Positions 1 to 9,144 are shown, counted from the stretch's first letter. The stretch is 64,000 bases of DNA from an uncultured Bacteroides sp. (GCA_900555635.1 USLU01000008.1:68559-132558); one strand, 5' to 3'. Notes: generated by a model not told the origin, from the letters alone. A program made the numbers and translations.

Positions 1-1
1 A

Positions 2-928
2 TGGTCTCCGTTGCATGAATCGGGCATGGTTGTATCCTATCTGAAGAACGAAGGGAATATACGCGATCCGAAGAAGCCTTTCTTTATTATGGTAGGTATG
101 AATCCGCCACATAGTCCTTACCGCTCATTGGACGATTGCATGGAGCAGGATTTCAATTTATACAAAGACCAGCCTCTGGATAGTTTGTTGGTTCGTCCCA
201 ATGCCGATCCGAAGATGGATAAGGCGGAAAGCGCACGGTACTACTTTGCTTCCGTTACAGGTGTTGACCGTGCTTTCGGACAGATTCTCGATGCGTTGGA
301 AGAGCTTGGGTTGGATAAGAATACAATCGTTGTATTTGCTTCCGACCATGGTGAAACCATGTGCAGCCAGCGTACGAACGACCCGAAGAATTCTCCCTAT
401 TCCGAGTCTATGAATATTCCTTTCCTGGTTCGTTTCCCGGAGAAGATCAAGCCTCGTGTGGATGATCTTATGATCTCTTCACCGGATATTATGCCTACCT
501 TGCTTGGACTGGCGGGTTTATCCGATTCCATTCCGGCCCCAGTGCAAGGACGCAACTATGCACCGCTTTTCCTCGATGAAAAGGCTGATATTGTACGTCC
601 TACAGGAGCATTGTATATTCAGAACCTGGATGGTGAGAAGGATGCAGATGGGAAAGTACGTTCCTATTTCCCTTCTTCACGAGGGTTTAAATCGGCTCGT
701 TATACCTTGGCGCTTTACATTGATCGTAAAGACCATAAACTTGTGAAGAGCCTCTTGTTTGATGATGAGAAAGATCCCTATCAGATGAATAATCTTCCTT
801 TGGAAGAAAATCAGGAAGTGGTGAAAGAACTGTGTACCGAGATGGGAAAAGTCTTGAAAGAGATAGACGATCCTTGGTATAAAGAGAATATTTTGTCGGA
901 CATGATACCGTATAATGCTTCTTATTAA
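2..928 (+). CDS. S1-type sulfatase, C-terminal part (5' end outside window)
   Basis: The reading frame is open from the first bases, so the N-terminal half with the formylglycine motif lies upstream of the window. What is visible is the C-terminal part of an alkaline-phosphatase-fold sulfatase: a PPHSPY segment, an FASDHGE motif (metal-binding Asp and His of the family) and a C-terminal domain ending in a Trp-Tyr-rich helix. Such enzymes are usually periplasmic and remove sulfate from host glycans. No susC/susD pair or sulfatase-maturase is visible, so the substrate cannot be inferred. A strong hairpin terminator follows about 220 bases downstream. Confidence 0.88.
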   Translation, partial: WSPLHESGMVVSYLKNEGNIRDPKKPFFIMVGMNPPHSPYRSLDDCMEQDFNLYKDQPLDSLLVRPNADPKMDKAESARYYFASVTGVDRAFGQILDALEELGLDKNTIVVFASDHGETMCSQRTNDPKNSPYSESMNIPFLVRFPEKIKPRVDDLMISSPDIMPTLLGLAGLSDSIPAPVQGRNYAPLFLDEKADIVRPTGALYIQNLDGEKDADGKVRSYFPSSRGFKSARYTLALYIDRKDHKLVKSLLFDDEKDPYQMNNLPLEENQEVVKELCTEMGKVLKEIDDPWYKENILSDMIPYNASY

Positions 929-972
929 GATAGCGTGTGCTTTCTGTATGGTTTTGAGGTAAATGACAAAAA

Positions 973-1073
973 AATATTTTTCAGACAGAAGAACAAAAGG
1001 ACATATTCGTAGGGTGATATAGCTTATGCTTTTCTTTTTGTTCTTTTGTTCTTATGTCTAAAAAAAGAATATT
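973..1073. repeat. Long imperfect inverted repeat downstream of the sulfatase gene
   Basis: Arms at about 973-1002 and 1040-1073 are complementary over roughly 26 bases with three mismatches (core GAACAAAAG / CTTTTGTTC), separated by about 40 bases. It lies in the 305-base gap between the sulfatase and patatin genes and encodes nothing. It may be a 3' mRNA hairpin or a MITE remnant. Confidence 0.5.
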
Positions 1074-1151
1074 CTGTTTAGCTCATGTCTTACGCGTAAT
1101 GTATAAAATCACTTCGTACAGAGTATAATAACCATCTAAAGGTATTAATTG

Positions 1152-1198
1152 CAACCCGTTTCAGCAGATAATGAACTATCTGCTGGGCGGGTTGTTTT
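1152..1198 (+). terminator. Bipartite hairpin terminator
   Basis: An outer stem CAACCCG (1152-1158) pairs with CGGGTTG (1188-1194). An inner stem CAGCAGATA (1162-1170) pairs with TATCTGCTG (1177-1185). A short T-run follows. The position before the patatin gene fits termination of the upstream transcript. Confidence 0.7.
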
Positions 1199-1233
1199 AG
1201 TATTCTTATTTGATGTAAATCTCTGCGAAGAAT

Positions 1234-3267
1234 ATGAAGTATAGATTATTTATTGGACTATTGTTCCTTCCTATGTTCCTATGGGGACAGAGCCGTCCTA
1301 AAGTTGCGGTGGTATTGAGTGGTGGTGGTGCTAAAGGTGCCGCCCATATTGGTGCTTTGAAAGTAATAGAAGAAGCCGGCATTCCGGTTGATTATGTAGT
1401 GGGAACGAGTATGGGGGCTATCGTTGGTGGATTGTATGCGATAGGCTATACCCCTCAACAACTGGACAGTATGGCGCGGGCCCAGAACTGGAAATTCCTT
1501 TTGTCCGATGCACCTAATCCGAAAGATCTTCTATTGGATGATCGGTTGAAGTCGGAACGTTATGTCCTTTCTATTCCATATTCTTTTAAATCCGGTAATG
1601 TGCTGGAGGCGGGAATTATAAAGGGGAAGAACCTGGCACGGTTGTTCTCTACGTTAACGTATGGCTATCAGGACTCAGCTAACTTTAGCCGGTTGCCTAT
1701 TCCATTTGCTTGCGTGTCCGAGAACTTGGCAAATGGTACTGAGGTCGTATTCCATAAAGGAATATTGGCAACGGCAATGCGTTCCAGTATGTCGATTCCC
1801 GGTGTGTTTGCTCCTATTTATCTGGATAGTATGGTGTTGGTAGACGGTGGAATGGTTAATAATTACCCGGTGGATGTGGCTTTGGCTATGGGAGCCGACC
1901 TTATTGTCGGGGTAGACGTACAAAGCCCGTTGCTGGATGCTTCGGAATTGAAGTCGGTGAAAGATATCTTTGGACAGATTATCAATCTTCAGGGAGAAAA
2001 GAAATACTTGGAGAATCTTCGTAAGACTAATGTGCATATCAAGGTAGATGTAAACGGATATTCGGCGGCAAGCTTTAGCAAGGAAGCCATCGACACATTG
2101 ATTGTGAGAGGAGAACAAGCGGCTAGGAAAGATTGGGACAAACTGGTTGGCCTCAGAAATCAGCTGGGATTGAGTGCCGGTTACCAGCCTCACCGGCCGG
2201 GTCCTTATCCTGTTCCCAGTGTTGCCGAGAGTAAGAATATACCTGTTGACCCACAGATATCCGGTCCTTCTGTACGAGAGAATAAGCTGAATATAGGTTT
2301 TCGTTTCGATACCGAGGAACTGGCGGCTTTGCAGGCGAATACGGTTTATTATTTAGGTAAGCAACAAACGTCTCAACTTAGCCTGACGGCACGGCTGGGT
2401 AAACGTACCATGGCACAGGTCGGATACAACTATCAATGGCATAAGGGGTGGCAGACAGGACTAACCTATCAGTTCGATTATAAAGATATCAGCATTTACA
2501 ATGAAGGAAAACGAACGTTCGACTTAACTTTTACTCATCAGCTGATTAATGCCGGAGTTGCGAAAGACTGGCATCAGATTCAGGTAAGTGCGGGTATTAA
2601 TTTTGATAATTACCGTTATCATGATATGTTATCCTTGGAACCGATGGATGCAATCATGTTTAAGAATGAATCCTTGTTCAGTTATTATGTCGGGTTGGTA
2701 TATAATACGATGAATGGAAGAAGTGTGCCGACCAAAGGTATGGCATGGGCATTGACTTATAATCTTTATACCGATAACTTTTTCCAGTACAAGGATAACA
2801 ATCCTATTTCGGCATTCTATGCCCACTGGCAGAGTTGTATTACCCCTATAAAGAACTTCACTGTTATTCCTTCACTTGACGGACGTGTCTTGGCGGGAGG
2901 ACATGACAATTATACTTTTGCCGTTAGTAATTTGCTGGGCGGTAATATGCCGGGGCGATATATGCCACAACAAATACCCTTTGTAGGCATTAATAAAGCA
3001 GAATTGGCTTCGGGTACGGTGATTGTCGCCGGTTTGAAGCTTCGCCAACAGATCTTGAAGAATCAGTATATATCGGTAGTGGGAAATTACGGACGGAGTT
3101 CCGGAGAACTTCATGAGCTTTTTGATGACACGCATTCGTATGACTTGGTGGGTGCGGGCATCGGTTACATGTACAATAGCTTCCTGGGACCTGTGGAGAT
3201 ACAGCTGAATTGGTCTAACCAGACAAAGAGTGTAGGTTGGTATGCGGGCTTAGGTTTTACGTTCTAA
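1234..3267 (+). CDS. Outer-membrane patatin-like phospholipase with C-terminal beta-barrel
   Basis: 677 residues. A Sec signal peptide (about 1-19, ending LWGQ) is followed by a patatin domain with the oxyanion-hole motif SGGGAKG (29-35), the nucleophile elbow GTSMG (Ser59) and the catalytic Asp in VDGGMVNN (Asp204). From about residue 345 to the end the sequence has alternating aromatic beta-strands and a C-terminal aromatic residue (GLGFTF), as in BamA/Omp85-type barrels. This matches the type Vd (PlpD-like) architecture: a lipase exported through or anchored by its own barrel. The likely activity is phospholipase A. It is monocistronic; a 26-bp perfect palindrome lies just after the stop codon. 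Confidence 0.9.
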   Translation: MKYRLFIGLLFLPMFLWGQSRPKVAVVLSGGGAKGAAHIGALKVIEEAGIPVDYVVGTSMGAIVGGLYAIGYTPQQLDSMARAQNWKFLLSDAPNPKDLLLDDRLKSERYVLSIPYSFKSGNVLEAGIIKGKNLARLFSTLTYGYQDSANFSRLPIPFACVSENLANGTEVVFHKGILATAMRSSMSIPGVFAPIYLDSMVLVDGGMVNNYPVDVALAMGADLIVGVDVQSPLLDASELKSVKDIFGQIINLQGEKKYLENLRKTNVHIKVDVNGYSAASFSKEAIDTLIVRGEQAARKDWDKLVGLRNQLGLSAGYQPHRPGPYPVPSVAESKNIPVDPQISGPSVRENKLNIGFRFDTEELAALQANTVYYLGKQQTSQLSLTARLGKRTMAQVGYNYQWHKGWQTGLTYQFDYKDISIYNEGKRTFDLTFTHQLINAGVAKDWHQIQVSAGINFDNYRYHDMLSLEPMDAIMFKNESLFSYYVGLVYNTMNGRSVPTKGMAWALTYNLYTDNFFQYKDNNPISAFYAHWQSCITPIKNFTVIPSLDGRVLAGGHDNYTFAVSNLLGGNMPGRYMPQQIPFVGINKAELASGTVIVAGLKLRQQILKNQYISVVGNYGRSSGELHELFDDTHSYDLVGAGIGYMYNSFLGPVEIQLNWSNQTKSVGWYAGLGFTF

Positions 3268-3286
3268 AGAAAGGGAGATTGAAACC

Positions 3287-3312
3287 TATACCTATCGAAT
3301 TCGATAGGTATA
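3287..3312. repeat. Perfect 26-bp palindrome
   Basis: The half-site TATACCTATCGAA is followed immediately by its exact reverse complement. It lies 19 bases after the patatin stop codon and about 90 bases before the promoter of the next gene. There is no T-run, so a simple terminator is less likely than an operator or a transcript hairpin. Confidence 0.75.
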
Positions 3313-3401
3313 AATTAGGATTGTACAAATTTTCTCAAACCTAACACGATCTTTCTAAGAATATTTTGTTCTTAATACAGTATGTTTCAGAAAGGAACTA
3401 A

Positions 3402-3409
3402 TATCTTTG
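3402..3409 (+). promoter_or_regulatory. -7 element TATCTTTG for the alkyltransferase gene
   Basis: An exact match to TAnnTTTG, 20 bases before the ATG. No convincing -33 TTTG at the usual spacing. Confidence 0.6.
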
Positions 3410-3429
3410 TGATTATTAAAATGTAGGAT

Positions 3430-3966
3430 ATGGATTACAATTCTAAAGACGAAAAGCATGTAGTGCAGATACAGTACTATCAATCTCCCTGTGGACAGTT
3501 GATACTAGGTTCTTTTGATGGAAAGCTTTGTTTGTGTGACTGGATGGTGAACGAACAACGCAGAACGCTGATAGATAAAAGGATACAGAAAGCATTGAAT
3601 GCTCATTATGAAGCAGGCTCTTCGGAGATTATTGAGCGAGCAGTAGCTCAATTAGATGAATACTTCCTGAATAAGCGAAAAGAGTTTGATATTCCTTTGT
3701 TCTTTGCGGGGACTGATTTTCAGAAATCTGTATGGAATGAGTTGTTGAATATCCCGTATGGAGAAACAGCTTCCTATGCTGCCTTATCGCAAAGGTTGAA
3801 TAATCCTAAAGCCGTTCGTGCGATTGCTGCTGCCAATGGGGCAAATGCGATTTCTATATTTGTGCCTTGCCATCGCGTTATCGGTAGCGATCATAAATTG
3901 ATAGGATATGCCGGAGGACTACCGGCGAAGAAGTTATTGCTGGAGCTTGAATTAAATGAAGAATGA
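3430..3966 (+). CDS. ogt: Methylated-DNA--protein-cysteine S-methyltransferase
   Basis: 178 residues. A suicidal DNA-repair protein that moves the alkyl group from O6-alkylguanine to its own cysteine. The active-site signature PCHRVIG is present near residue 145, preceded by the helix-turn-helix DNA-binding part (FQKSVWNELLNIPYGETASY) and the asparagine-hinge region (AIAAANGAN). The N-terminal third is a short Ogt-like domain, with no Ada methylphosphotriester domain. The last codons (ELNEE) and the stop lie inside a repetitive GAATGAA hairpin element shared with the 55.2 kb region. Confidence 0.95.
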   Translation: MDYNSKDEKHVVQIQYYQSPCGQLILGSFDGKLCLCDWMVNEQRRTLIDKRIQKALNAHYEAGSSEIIERAVAQLDEYFLNKRKEFDIPLFFAGTDFQKSVWNELLNIPYGETASYAALSQRLNNPKAVRAIAAANGANAISIFVPCHRVIGSDHKLIGYAGGLPAKKLLLELELNEE

Positions 3967-4036
3967 AAAATGAAGAATTTACCATGCGGATTATAGCGCA
4001 GCTAAATTCTTCATTCTTCATTTTTCGTTCTTCATT
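3954..4036. repeat. Dispersed GAATGAA-armed hairpin element, copy 1
   Basis: The left arm (about 3954-3980) is built of AATGAAG-type heptads. The core CCATGCGGAT...GCGCAGC (3982-4002) contains its own TGCG/CGCA stem. The right arm (4003-4036) is complementary to the left. It sits between the convergent ogt and cysS genes and touches both stop codons, so it probably acts as a bidirectional 3' hairpin. A second copy with the same core is at 55139-55229. Confidence 0.8.
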
Positions 4037-5511
4037 TATTTATTTAGTTTCCATTCGCACCCTTCCTTACCATCTTTTATCTCGAAACCGAGGGCGGTAA
4101 GTTCATTGCGTATCTTGTCCGACGTTGCCCAGTCCTTATTGGCTTTTGCCTTCATGCGCTCTTCCAGCAACATATCAACTACTTTACCAAAGGCGGCTTC
4201 ACGTTCTTCATTGGAAGCATTGTCTTCTTTCAGACCCAGAATATCGAAGCTGAAGAGATGGAAAGTTTCCTTCAACTCTTTCAGGTCATCGGCGGTGATG
4301 GTGTCGTTTCCGGCAAGAATATTATTAATCATCTTAGCACCGTCAAAGAGATGGGCGATAACTATCGGAGAGTTCAGGTCATCGTTCATGGCATCGTAGC
4401 ACTTATTCCGCAGTGATTTTACGTCTACGGTAGAAGTGGCGGCGGGAGTGATTTTTTCCATTCCGTTGATGGCGTCCATTAGTCGGGCCAATCCCTTTTC
4501 GGCAGCTTGCAAAGCTTCGTTACTGAAGTCTACTGTGCTGCGGTAGTGGGCTTGCAGGATGAAGAAACGGATGGTCATCGGGCTATATGCCTGAGAGAGC
4601 AACTTGCTGCTTCCTGTGAAGAACTCTTCGAGGGTGATGAAGTTACCCAGACTCTTACCCATCTTTTGCCCGTTGATGGTAATCATGTTGTTGTGCATCC
4701 AGTAGCGAACCATATCCTTGCCTTGCGAAGCTACTGATTGTGCAATTTCGCATTCGTGATGTGGGAAGATGAGGTCCATGCCACCGCCGTGAATGTCGAA
4801 GCTTTCGCCAAGATACTTGCGACCCATGGCAGTACATTCGGCATGCCAGCCGGGGAAACCGTTACTCCAGGGAGAAGGCCAGCGCATGATATGTTCGGGT
4901 TGTGCACACTTCCAAAGGGCGAAGTCGGCGGGGTTGTGTTTCTCGCTTTGTCCGTCCAGTTCGCGGGTGGTATTGAGAACATCATCGAGGTTGCGACCGG
5001 ATAATTTGCCGTAATGATGGTCTTTGTTGTATTTCTCTACGTCGAAGTACACGGAACCTTCGCTTTCATAAGCATAACCGTTCTTCAGGATTTCTTTTAC
5101 GAGTTCTATTTGCTCGATGATGTGCCCCGAAGCATGTGGCTCGATACTGGGTGAAAGAACGTTGAGCGCATCCATTGCCTTGTGGTAACGGTTGATGTAA
5201 TATTGCGCCACTTCCATCGGTTCCAACTGTTCGAGACGGGCTTTCTTGGCAATCTTATCCTCGCCTTCGTCGGCATCATGTTCCAAATGACCTACGTCGG
5301 TGATATTGCGGACGTAACGTACTTTGTAGCCAATATGCGTCAGGTAACGGAAAAGTACATCGAAAGTAATGGAGGGACGTGCATGTCCCAAGTGTGGATC
5401 TCCGTATACGGTTGGTCCGCAAACGTACATGCCCACATGCGGAGCATGCAAAGGCACAAATAACTCCTTTCGTCTATCTAAGGTGTTGTAAATGGTCAGT
5501 TGTTGTTCCAT
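4036..5511 (-). CDS. cysS: Cysteinyl-tRNA synthetase
   Basis: 491 residues, full family length. Charges tRNA-Cys in the cytoplasm. The class I signatures are clear: HLGH near residue 41 (HIGH motif) and KMGKS near residue 283 (KMSKS motif). The zinc-site cysteine is in YVCGPTVY, with further Cys/His ligands in the GGGMDLIFPHHECE segment. The C-terminal DALR-type helical domain and a small basic tail are present. The start codon is followed by the typical MEQQLTIYNTL. The promoter -7 element lies 32 bases upstream. Confidence 0.97.
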   Translation of the reverse strand: MEQQLTIYNTLDRRKELFVPLHAPHVGMYVCGPTVYGDPHLGHARPSITFDVLFRYLTHIGYKVRYVRNITDVGHLEHDADEGEDKIAKKARLEQLEPMEVAQYYINRYHKAMDALNVLSPSIEPHASGHIIEQIELVKEILKNGYAYESEGSVYFDVEKYNKDHHYGKLSGRNLDDVLNTTRELDGQSEKHNPADFALWKCAQPEHIMRWPSPWSNGFPGWHAECTAMGRKYLGESFDIHGGGMDLIFPHHECEIAQSVASQGKDMVRYWMHNNMITINGQKMGKSLGNFITLEEFFTGSSKLLSQAYSPMTIRFFILQAHYRSTVDFSNEALQAAEKGLARLMDAINGMEKITPAATSTVDVKSLRNKCYDAMNDDLNSPIVIAHLFDGAKMINNILAGNDTITADDLKELKETFHLFSFDILGLKEDNASNEEREAAFGKVVDMLLEERMKAKANKDWATSDKIRNELTALGFEIKDGKEGCEWKLNK

Positions 5512-5542
5512 AACGTTGTGATTTTGTTTTCTTTTGGGAACA

Positions 5543-5550
5543 CAAAGGTA
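5543..5550 (-). promoter_or_regulatory. -7 element TACCTTTG for cysS
   Basis: The plus strand reads CAAAGGTA; an exact TAnnTTTG match upstream of the cysS start. Confidence 0.65.
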
Positions 5551-5591
5551 TAATAAATCTGTGAATATCTACGTTTTGACCGAAAATAATC

Positions 5592-6332
5592 CTATTCTTC
5601 CTTTGTTCTTGATGAGGAAATGCAGGATGATTTCTTTGCTTCTTCTGTAAATAATTCCAAATTGAACCGTTGTCCGAGGTAAAGCATTAAATCCATTGCT
5701 TCTGTTACTACCTTGGGTGCTGGCAAAGGTTTACTACGGAACCTGTATAACAGACTGTTGCTACTGATACCGAACTTTCCGATTTGCTTTCCTTTCAGGA
5801 AACCCGCTATCTCTTGGAATAGTTCTTCTAAATTCCTATTCTGATGGTCTTTGTACTCGATAAATATTAAAAGTTCGCCTTTAGCTACTGTTACGGATCT
5901 TCCTACAGGATCAGTTTCCTTGAAGGCTACCTGAAATTGATAAGATTTGTAGCCGAATGTATAAGCTACCGGCATGTACTGCACCACTGAACTGACTTCG
6001 GGTAGCGAGTGGATAAATGTTTTCAGGATGATATTTATCTGCTTGATATTTTTGTACCAGCCAAAGTAAGCGCATACCCATATCAGTGGAAGCATAAAGC
6101 TTAACGGAACGAATACTACCACACAGAAAGTTTCCCACCATGCGCCCGGAGGGTTCATCAGTGCGGGAATCAGAATGGCAAGGCTGGCTATGCCGCTAAT
6201 TGATAATGCCAAATGAATTACGTCTTTCGTCATTTGCCAAGGGGTGGAGTAGACGCGTTGTGCATACATGTTCTTCTTCAATAGAAGGAGTGAATCTTTC
6301 CAGGTAATTTTGTCACAAAGAATATAATCCAT
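5592..6332 (-). CDS. Hypothetical membrane protein with two transmembrane helices
   Basis: 246 residues, no family recognised. Two adjacent hydrophobic segments (about 39-62 and 68-92) form a hairpin. They are followed by a soluble domain of about 140 residues rich in beta-strand-like sequence and by a Ser/Lys/Glu-rich tail. The N-terminal 35 residues are likely cytoplasmic. The layout resembles bacterial proteins with a YcxB-like C-terminal domain, but this is only a resemblance. Monocistronic between cysS and mnmA. Confidence 0.75.
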   Translation of the reverse strand: MDYILCDKITWKDSLLLLKKNMYAQRVYSTPWQMTKDVIHLALSISGIASLAILIPALMNPPGAWWETFCVVVFVPLSFMLPLIWVCAYFGWYKNIKQINIILKTFIHSLPEVSSVVQYMPVAYTFGYKSYQFQVAFKETDPVGRSVTVAKGELLIFIEYKDHQNRNLEELFQEIAGFLKGKQIGKFGISSNSLLYRFRSKPLPAPKVVTEAMDLMLYLGQRFNLELFTEEAKKSSCISSSRTKEE

Positions 6333-6391
6333 GTGTTTGTATAAGATTATGGTTGCTAATTACTGTTTATTATTATCAGTGATATTTTCTA

Positions 6392-6399
6392 CAAAAGTA
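6392..6399 (-). promoter_or_regulatory. -7 element TACTTTTG for the two-TM protein gene
   Basis: The plus strand reads CAAAAGTA, about 60 bases upstream of the start codon. Confidence 0.55.
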
Positions 6400-6541
6400 A
6401 TGATTGATTCCGGAACTTCTCTAAATAAGGGGAGAGAAAATGTGAGGGTATACATCAGATATGCTTCCGGTATGAGTGAGAGGCTTTTCTATTTTAGAGT
6501 CTTTTTGAGGAACAAATGTGGTCATTTCGTTTTTCCTTTAT

Positions 6542-6549
6542 TACTTTTG
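6542..6549 (+). promoter_or_regulatory. -7 element TACTTTTG directly before mnmA
   Basis: An exact TAnnTTTG match ending five bases before the chosen ATG at 6555. Transcription would start at or next to the start codon, giving a leaderless or near-leaderless mRNA. Confidence 0.6.
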
Positions 6550-6554
6550 CAGCT

Positions 6555-7607
6555 ATGAAGTCAAATAAATGTGTATTATTGGGCATGAGTGGTGGTACGG
6601 ATAGCTCAGTGGCTGCCATGAAGTTGCAAGAGGCGGGTTATAAGGTGACGGGTGTCACTTTCCGTTTTTACGATGCAGAAGGAAGTGCGCAACATCTGGA
6701 AGATGCCCGTGCACTGGCTTCCCGCTTGGAAATAGAACATATTACATACGATGCACGCGATGAGTTTCGTTCGCGCATTATCCGTTACTTTCTTGATGAA
6801 TATCTGGCTGGTCGCACTCCCGTACCCTGCACCCTCTGCAACAATGAACTGAAGTGGTCGCTATTGGCAAAGATTGCCGATGAAAAGGGCATTTATTGGA
6901 TTTCTACCGGGCATTATGTGCGCAAGGTATTACAAGGGAGCCATTACTTCATAGCCCCTGCCGCCGATAAGGATAAAGATCAGACTTTCTTTCTTTGGGG
7001 CTTGAAGCAAGATATCTTGCAACGTATGCTTCTTCCTATGGGTGAAATGACCAAAGCAGGTGCCCGTACATATGCTGCTGCCCGTGGCTTCGAGCAGGTA
7101 GCGACTAAGAAAGACAGCATTGGGGTATGCTTTTGCCCCTTGGACTACCGATCGTTCTTGAAGCGTGAAGTGCCTGCCGGACAGCTACCCGGACGAGGAC
7201 GGTTTGTCGATGAAAACGGGTCTTTTCTGGGGTGGCACGAAGGCTATCCCTTTTATACCATCGGTCAGCGGCGTGGGCTGGGCATACACTTGAACCGTGT
7301 TGTATTTGTGAAAGAAATCTCGGTTGAAAGAAATGAAGTAGTGCTTGCCCCCTTATCTTCATTATACAAAGAAGAAATGTACCTGAAAGAGTGGAACCTT
7401 GTAGAAGATAGCCGTGTGCTCTGTGCGGAAGAGGTGATCGTGAAGATACGCTACCGCAAGCAGGCAAACCGCTGCAAAGTTACCCTTACAAACGACGGAT
7501 TACTACATGTCAGGCTCATAGAACCTTTGGAATCCATAGCAGCAGGACAGGCAGCGGCATTTTATGATGTAGATGGGCTGCTGCTAGGCGGCGGCATTAT
7601 CATATAA
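6555..7607 (+). CDS. mnmA: tRNA-specific 2-thiouridylase MnmA-type
   Basis: 350 residues from the chosen start; a frame extension of 13 residues upstream overlaps the promoter and is not MnmA-like. The enzyme adenylates and thiolates U34 of certain tRNAs. Visible are the PP-loop GMSGGTDSS (about 10-18), the catalytic cysteine region PCTLCNNELKW and the second catalytic cysteine in IGVCFCPLDY, then the C-terminal barrel domains (FYTIGQRRGLGIH). The usual motif after the second cysteine is CFIG; here it is CFCP, as seen in divergent second copies. Bacteroides often carry two mnmA genes, and this looks like the divergent one. Confidence 0.9.
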   Translation: MKSNKCVLLGMSGGTDSSVAAMKLQEAGYKVTGVTFRFYDAEGSAQHLEDARALASRLEIEHITYDARDEFRSRIIRYFLDEYLAGRTPVPCTLCNNELKWSLLAKIADEKGIYWISTGHYVRKVLQGSHYFIAPAADKDKDQTFFLWGLKQDILQRMLLPMGEMTKAGARTYAAARGFEQVATKKDSIGVCFCPLDYRSFLKREVPAGQLPGRGRFVDENGSFLGWHEGYPFYTIGQRRGLGIHLNRVVFVKEISVERNEVVLAPLSSLYKEEMYLKEWNLVEDSRVLCAEEVIVKIRYRKQANRCKVTLTNDGLLHVRLIEPLESIAAGQAAAFYDVDGLLLGGGIII

Positions 7608-7632
7608 CATCCGTTAATGGATTCAATTCATC

Positions 7633-9144
7633 TTATTTATTCAGTCTCAACATCTCTTCCATATATTTTCTCGTATTACAGAGACGCGGTATCTTATGCT
7701 GCCCTCCCAATTTACCTTTGCTATCCAGCCAATCGTGGAATAAATCTTTACGGGCAACGACAATTTCCAAAGGCTGCAATGCTAAATTGTTCTGACGCTT
7801 GGCTTCATAATCCGAGTTGACTTCCTTCAAGGTGTCATCTAATATTTGAGCGAATTTTTTTAAATCATCCGGTAATTGGGCAAACTCAATCAACCATTGG
7901 TGTCGGCATTTAGCATGTTCGTCCATGAAAACAGGAGCAGCAGAGTACTCTATAACCTGTGCACCGGTCTCGGCGCATGCTTTGGCTAATCCTTTTTCAG
8001 CATTATCCACTATCAACTCTTCGCCGAATGCATTGATGAAATGCTTGGTACGTCCGGTGATAACAAACTTATAGGGATGATTGCTGGTGAATTTCACCGT
8101 ATCTCCAATCATATATCGCCATAAACCCGCAGAAGTGGAGATAACCATCGCATAGTTCTTGTCCAGCTCTACTTCTTCAAGGCAGTAGGTACGTGGATTG
8201 TCTGTGCCGATATCTTCCAAAGGGATGAATTCGTAGAAAATGCCGTAATCTATCATTAGCAGCATGGAGGAATCATTCGGATCATTCTGTGTACCAAAAT
8301 AACCTTCGGAAGCATTGTAAGTCTCTACATAATGCATCTTGTTGCTACGGATAATCTCTTTGTATTGCTCGCGATAGGGGGTAAAAGCCACACCACCATG
8401 GAAGAATACTTCCAAGTTTGGCCATATCTCCTCCAAGCCTTCTTTACCGGTCTTTTCGAGTATGTGCTTGATGAGGACAAGCATCCACGAGGGTACACCG
8501 GAAAGATTGGTTACATTGGTATGGATCGTTTCATTAGCAATAGCTGCCATCTTTGGTTCAAAGTGTTCCATCAGAGCTGTTTGCTTGCTCGGTACGCGAA
8601 CGAAATTTACTAATGGATTGATGTTCTCTATCAGAATGGCGGAGAGATCGCCTACAAGACTGTGATTGGTATTCAGGTTGGGAGCATGACTTCCTCCTAA
8701 TATAAGGCTCCTGCCGGAGAAAAGTTGGCTTTCTGGATTTTGCTTCAGATAGAGGGCAACAGCATCTCTGCCTCCCTTATAATGGGTATCATGCAAAGCT
8801 TCATTGCTGACAGGAAGGAACTTACTTTTATCGTTGGTGGTTCCGGATGACTTGGCAAACCAACGAATTTCCGAAGGCCAAAGTAAATTCTGTTCACCTG
8901 CACGAAGGCGGGTAACATACGGCTTTATCTCTTCGTAGGTTTGTATAGGGAGACGTTTTTTGAACTCTTCATAAGTATGGATAGAGGCATAATCGTACTT
9001 CTTTCCCCATTCTGTATTGGCGGCCTTGTTTACGAGACGTTGCAATACACGTTGTTGCAATTCACCGGCATGGTCAGTGTATTGTTCGATTTCTTTCAGA
9101 CGGGGGGCAAAATATACCTTATTCAGAAACTTTGTAATATTCAT
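7633..9144 (-). CDS. GH3 auxin-responsive-promoter family protein (acyl-adenylating enzyme fold)
   Basis: 503 residues from the MNITKFLNKV start. An upstream ATG at 9162 would leave a leader of only about five bases behind the promoter. The protein belongs to the GH3/firefly-luciferase-like adenylate-forming family: the ATP-binding segment FAKSSGTTNDKSKFLP lies near residue 100, YNASEGYFG near 285, and a flexible C-terminal domain follows. Plant GH3 proteins join amino acids to jasmonate or auxin; the bacterial substrate is unknown. Monocistronic, convergent with mnmA. Confidence 0.85.
   Translation of the reverse strand: MNITKFLNKVYFAPRLKEIEQYTDHAGELQQRVLQRLVNKAANTEWGKKYDYASIHTYEEFKKRLPIQTYEEIKPYVTRLRAGEQNLLWPSEIRWFAKSSGTTNDKSKFLPVSNEALHDTHYKGGRDAVALYLKQNPESQLFSGRSLILGGSHAPNLNTNHSLVGDLSAILIENINPLVNFVRVPSKQTALMEHFEPKMAAIANETIHTNVTNLSGVPSWMLVLIKHILEKTGKEGLEEIWPNLEVFFHGGVAFTPYREQYKEIIRSNKMHYVETYNASEGYFGTQNDPNDSSMLLMIDYGIFYEFIPLEDIGTDNPRTYCLEEVELDKNYAMVISTSAGLWRYMIGDTVKFTSNHPYKFVITGRTKHFINAFGEELIVDNAEKGLAKACAETGAQVIEYSAAPVFMDEHAKCRHQWLIEFAQLPDDLKKFAQILDDTLKEVNSDYEAKRQNNLALQPLEIVVARKDLFHDWLDSKGKLGGQHKIPRLCNTRKYMEEMLRLNK

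Noticed and set aside
1..928. Polysaccharide-utilisation locus
   Set aside because: A sulfatase fragment alone is not enough; no susC/susD, glycoside hydrolase or hybrid two-component gene is visible.
3287..3312. Intrinsic terminator at the 26-bp palindrome
   Set aside because: No T-run follows on either strand and the palindrome has no loop, so a terminator is not supported.
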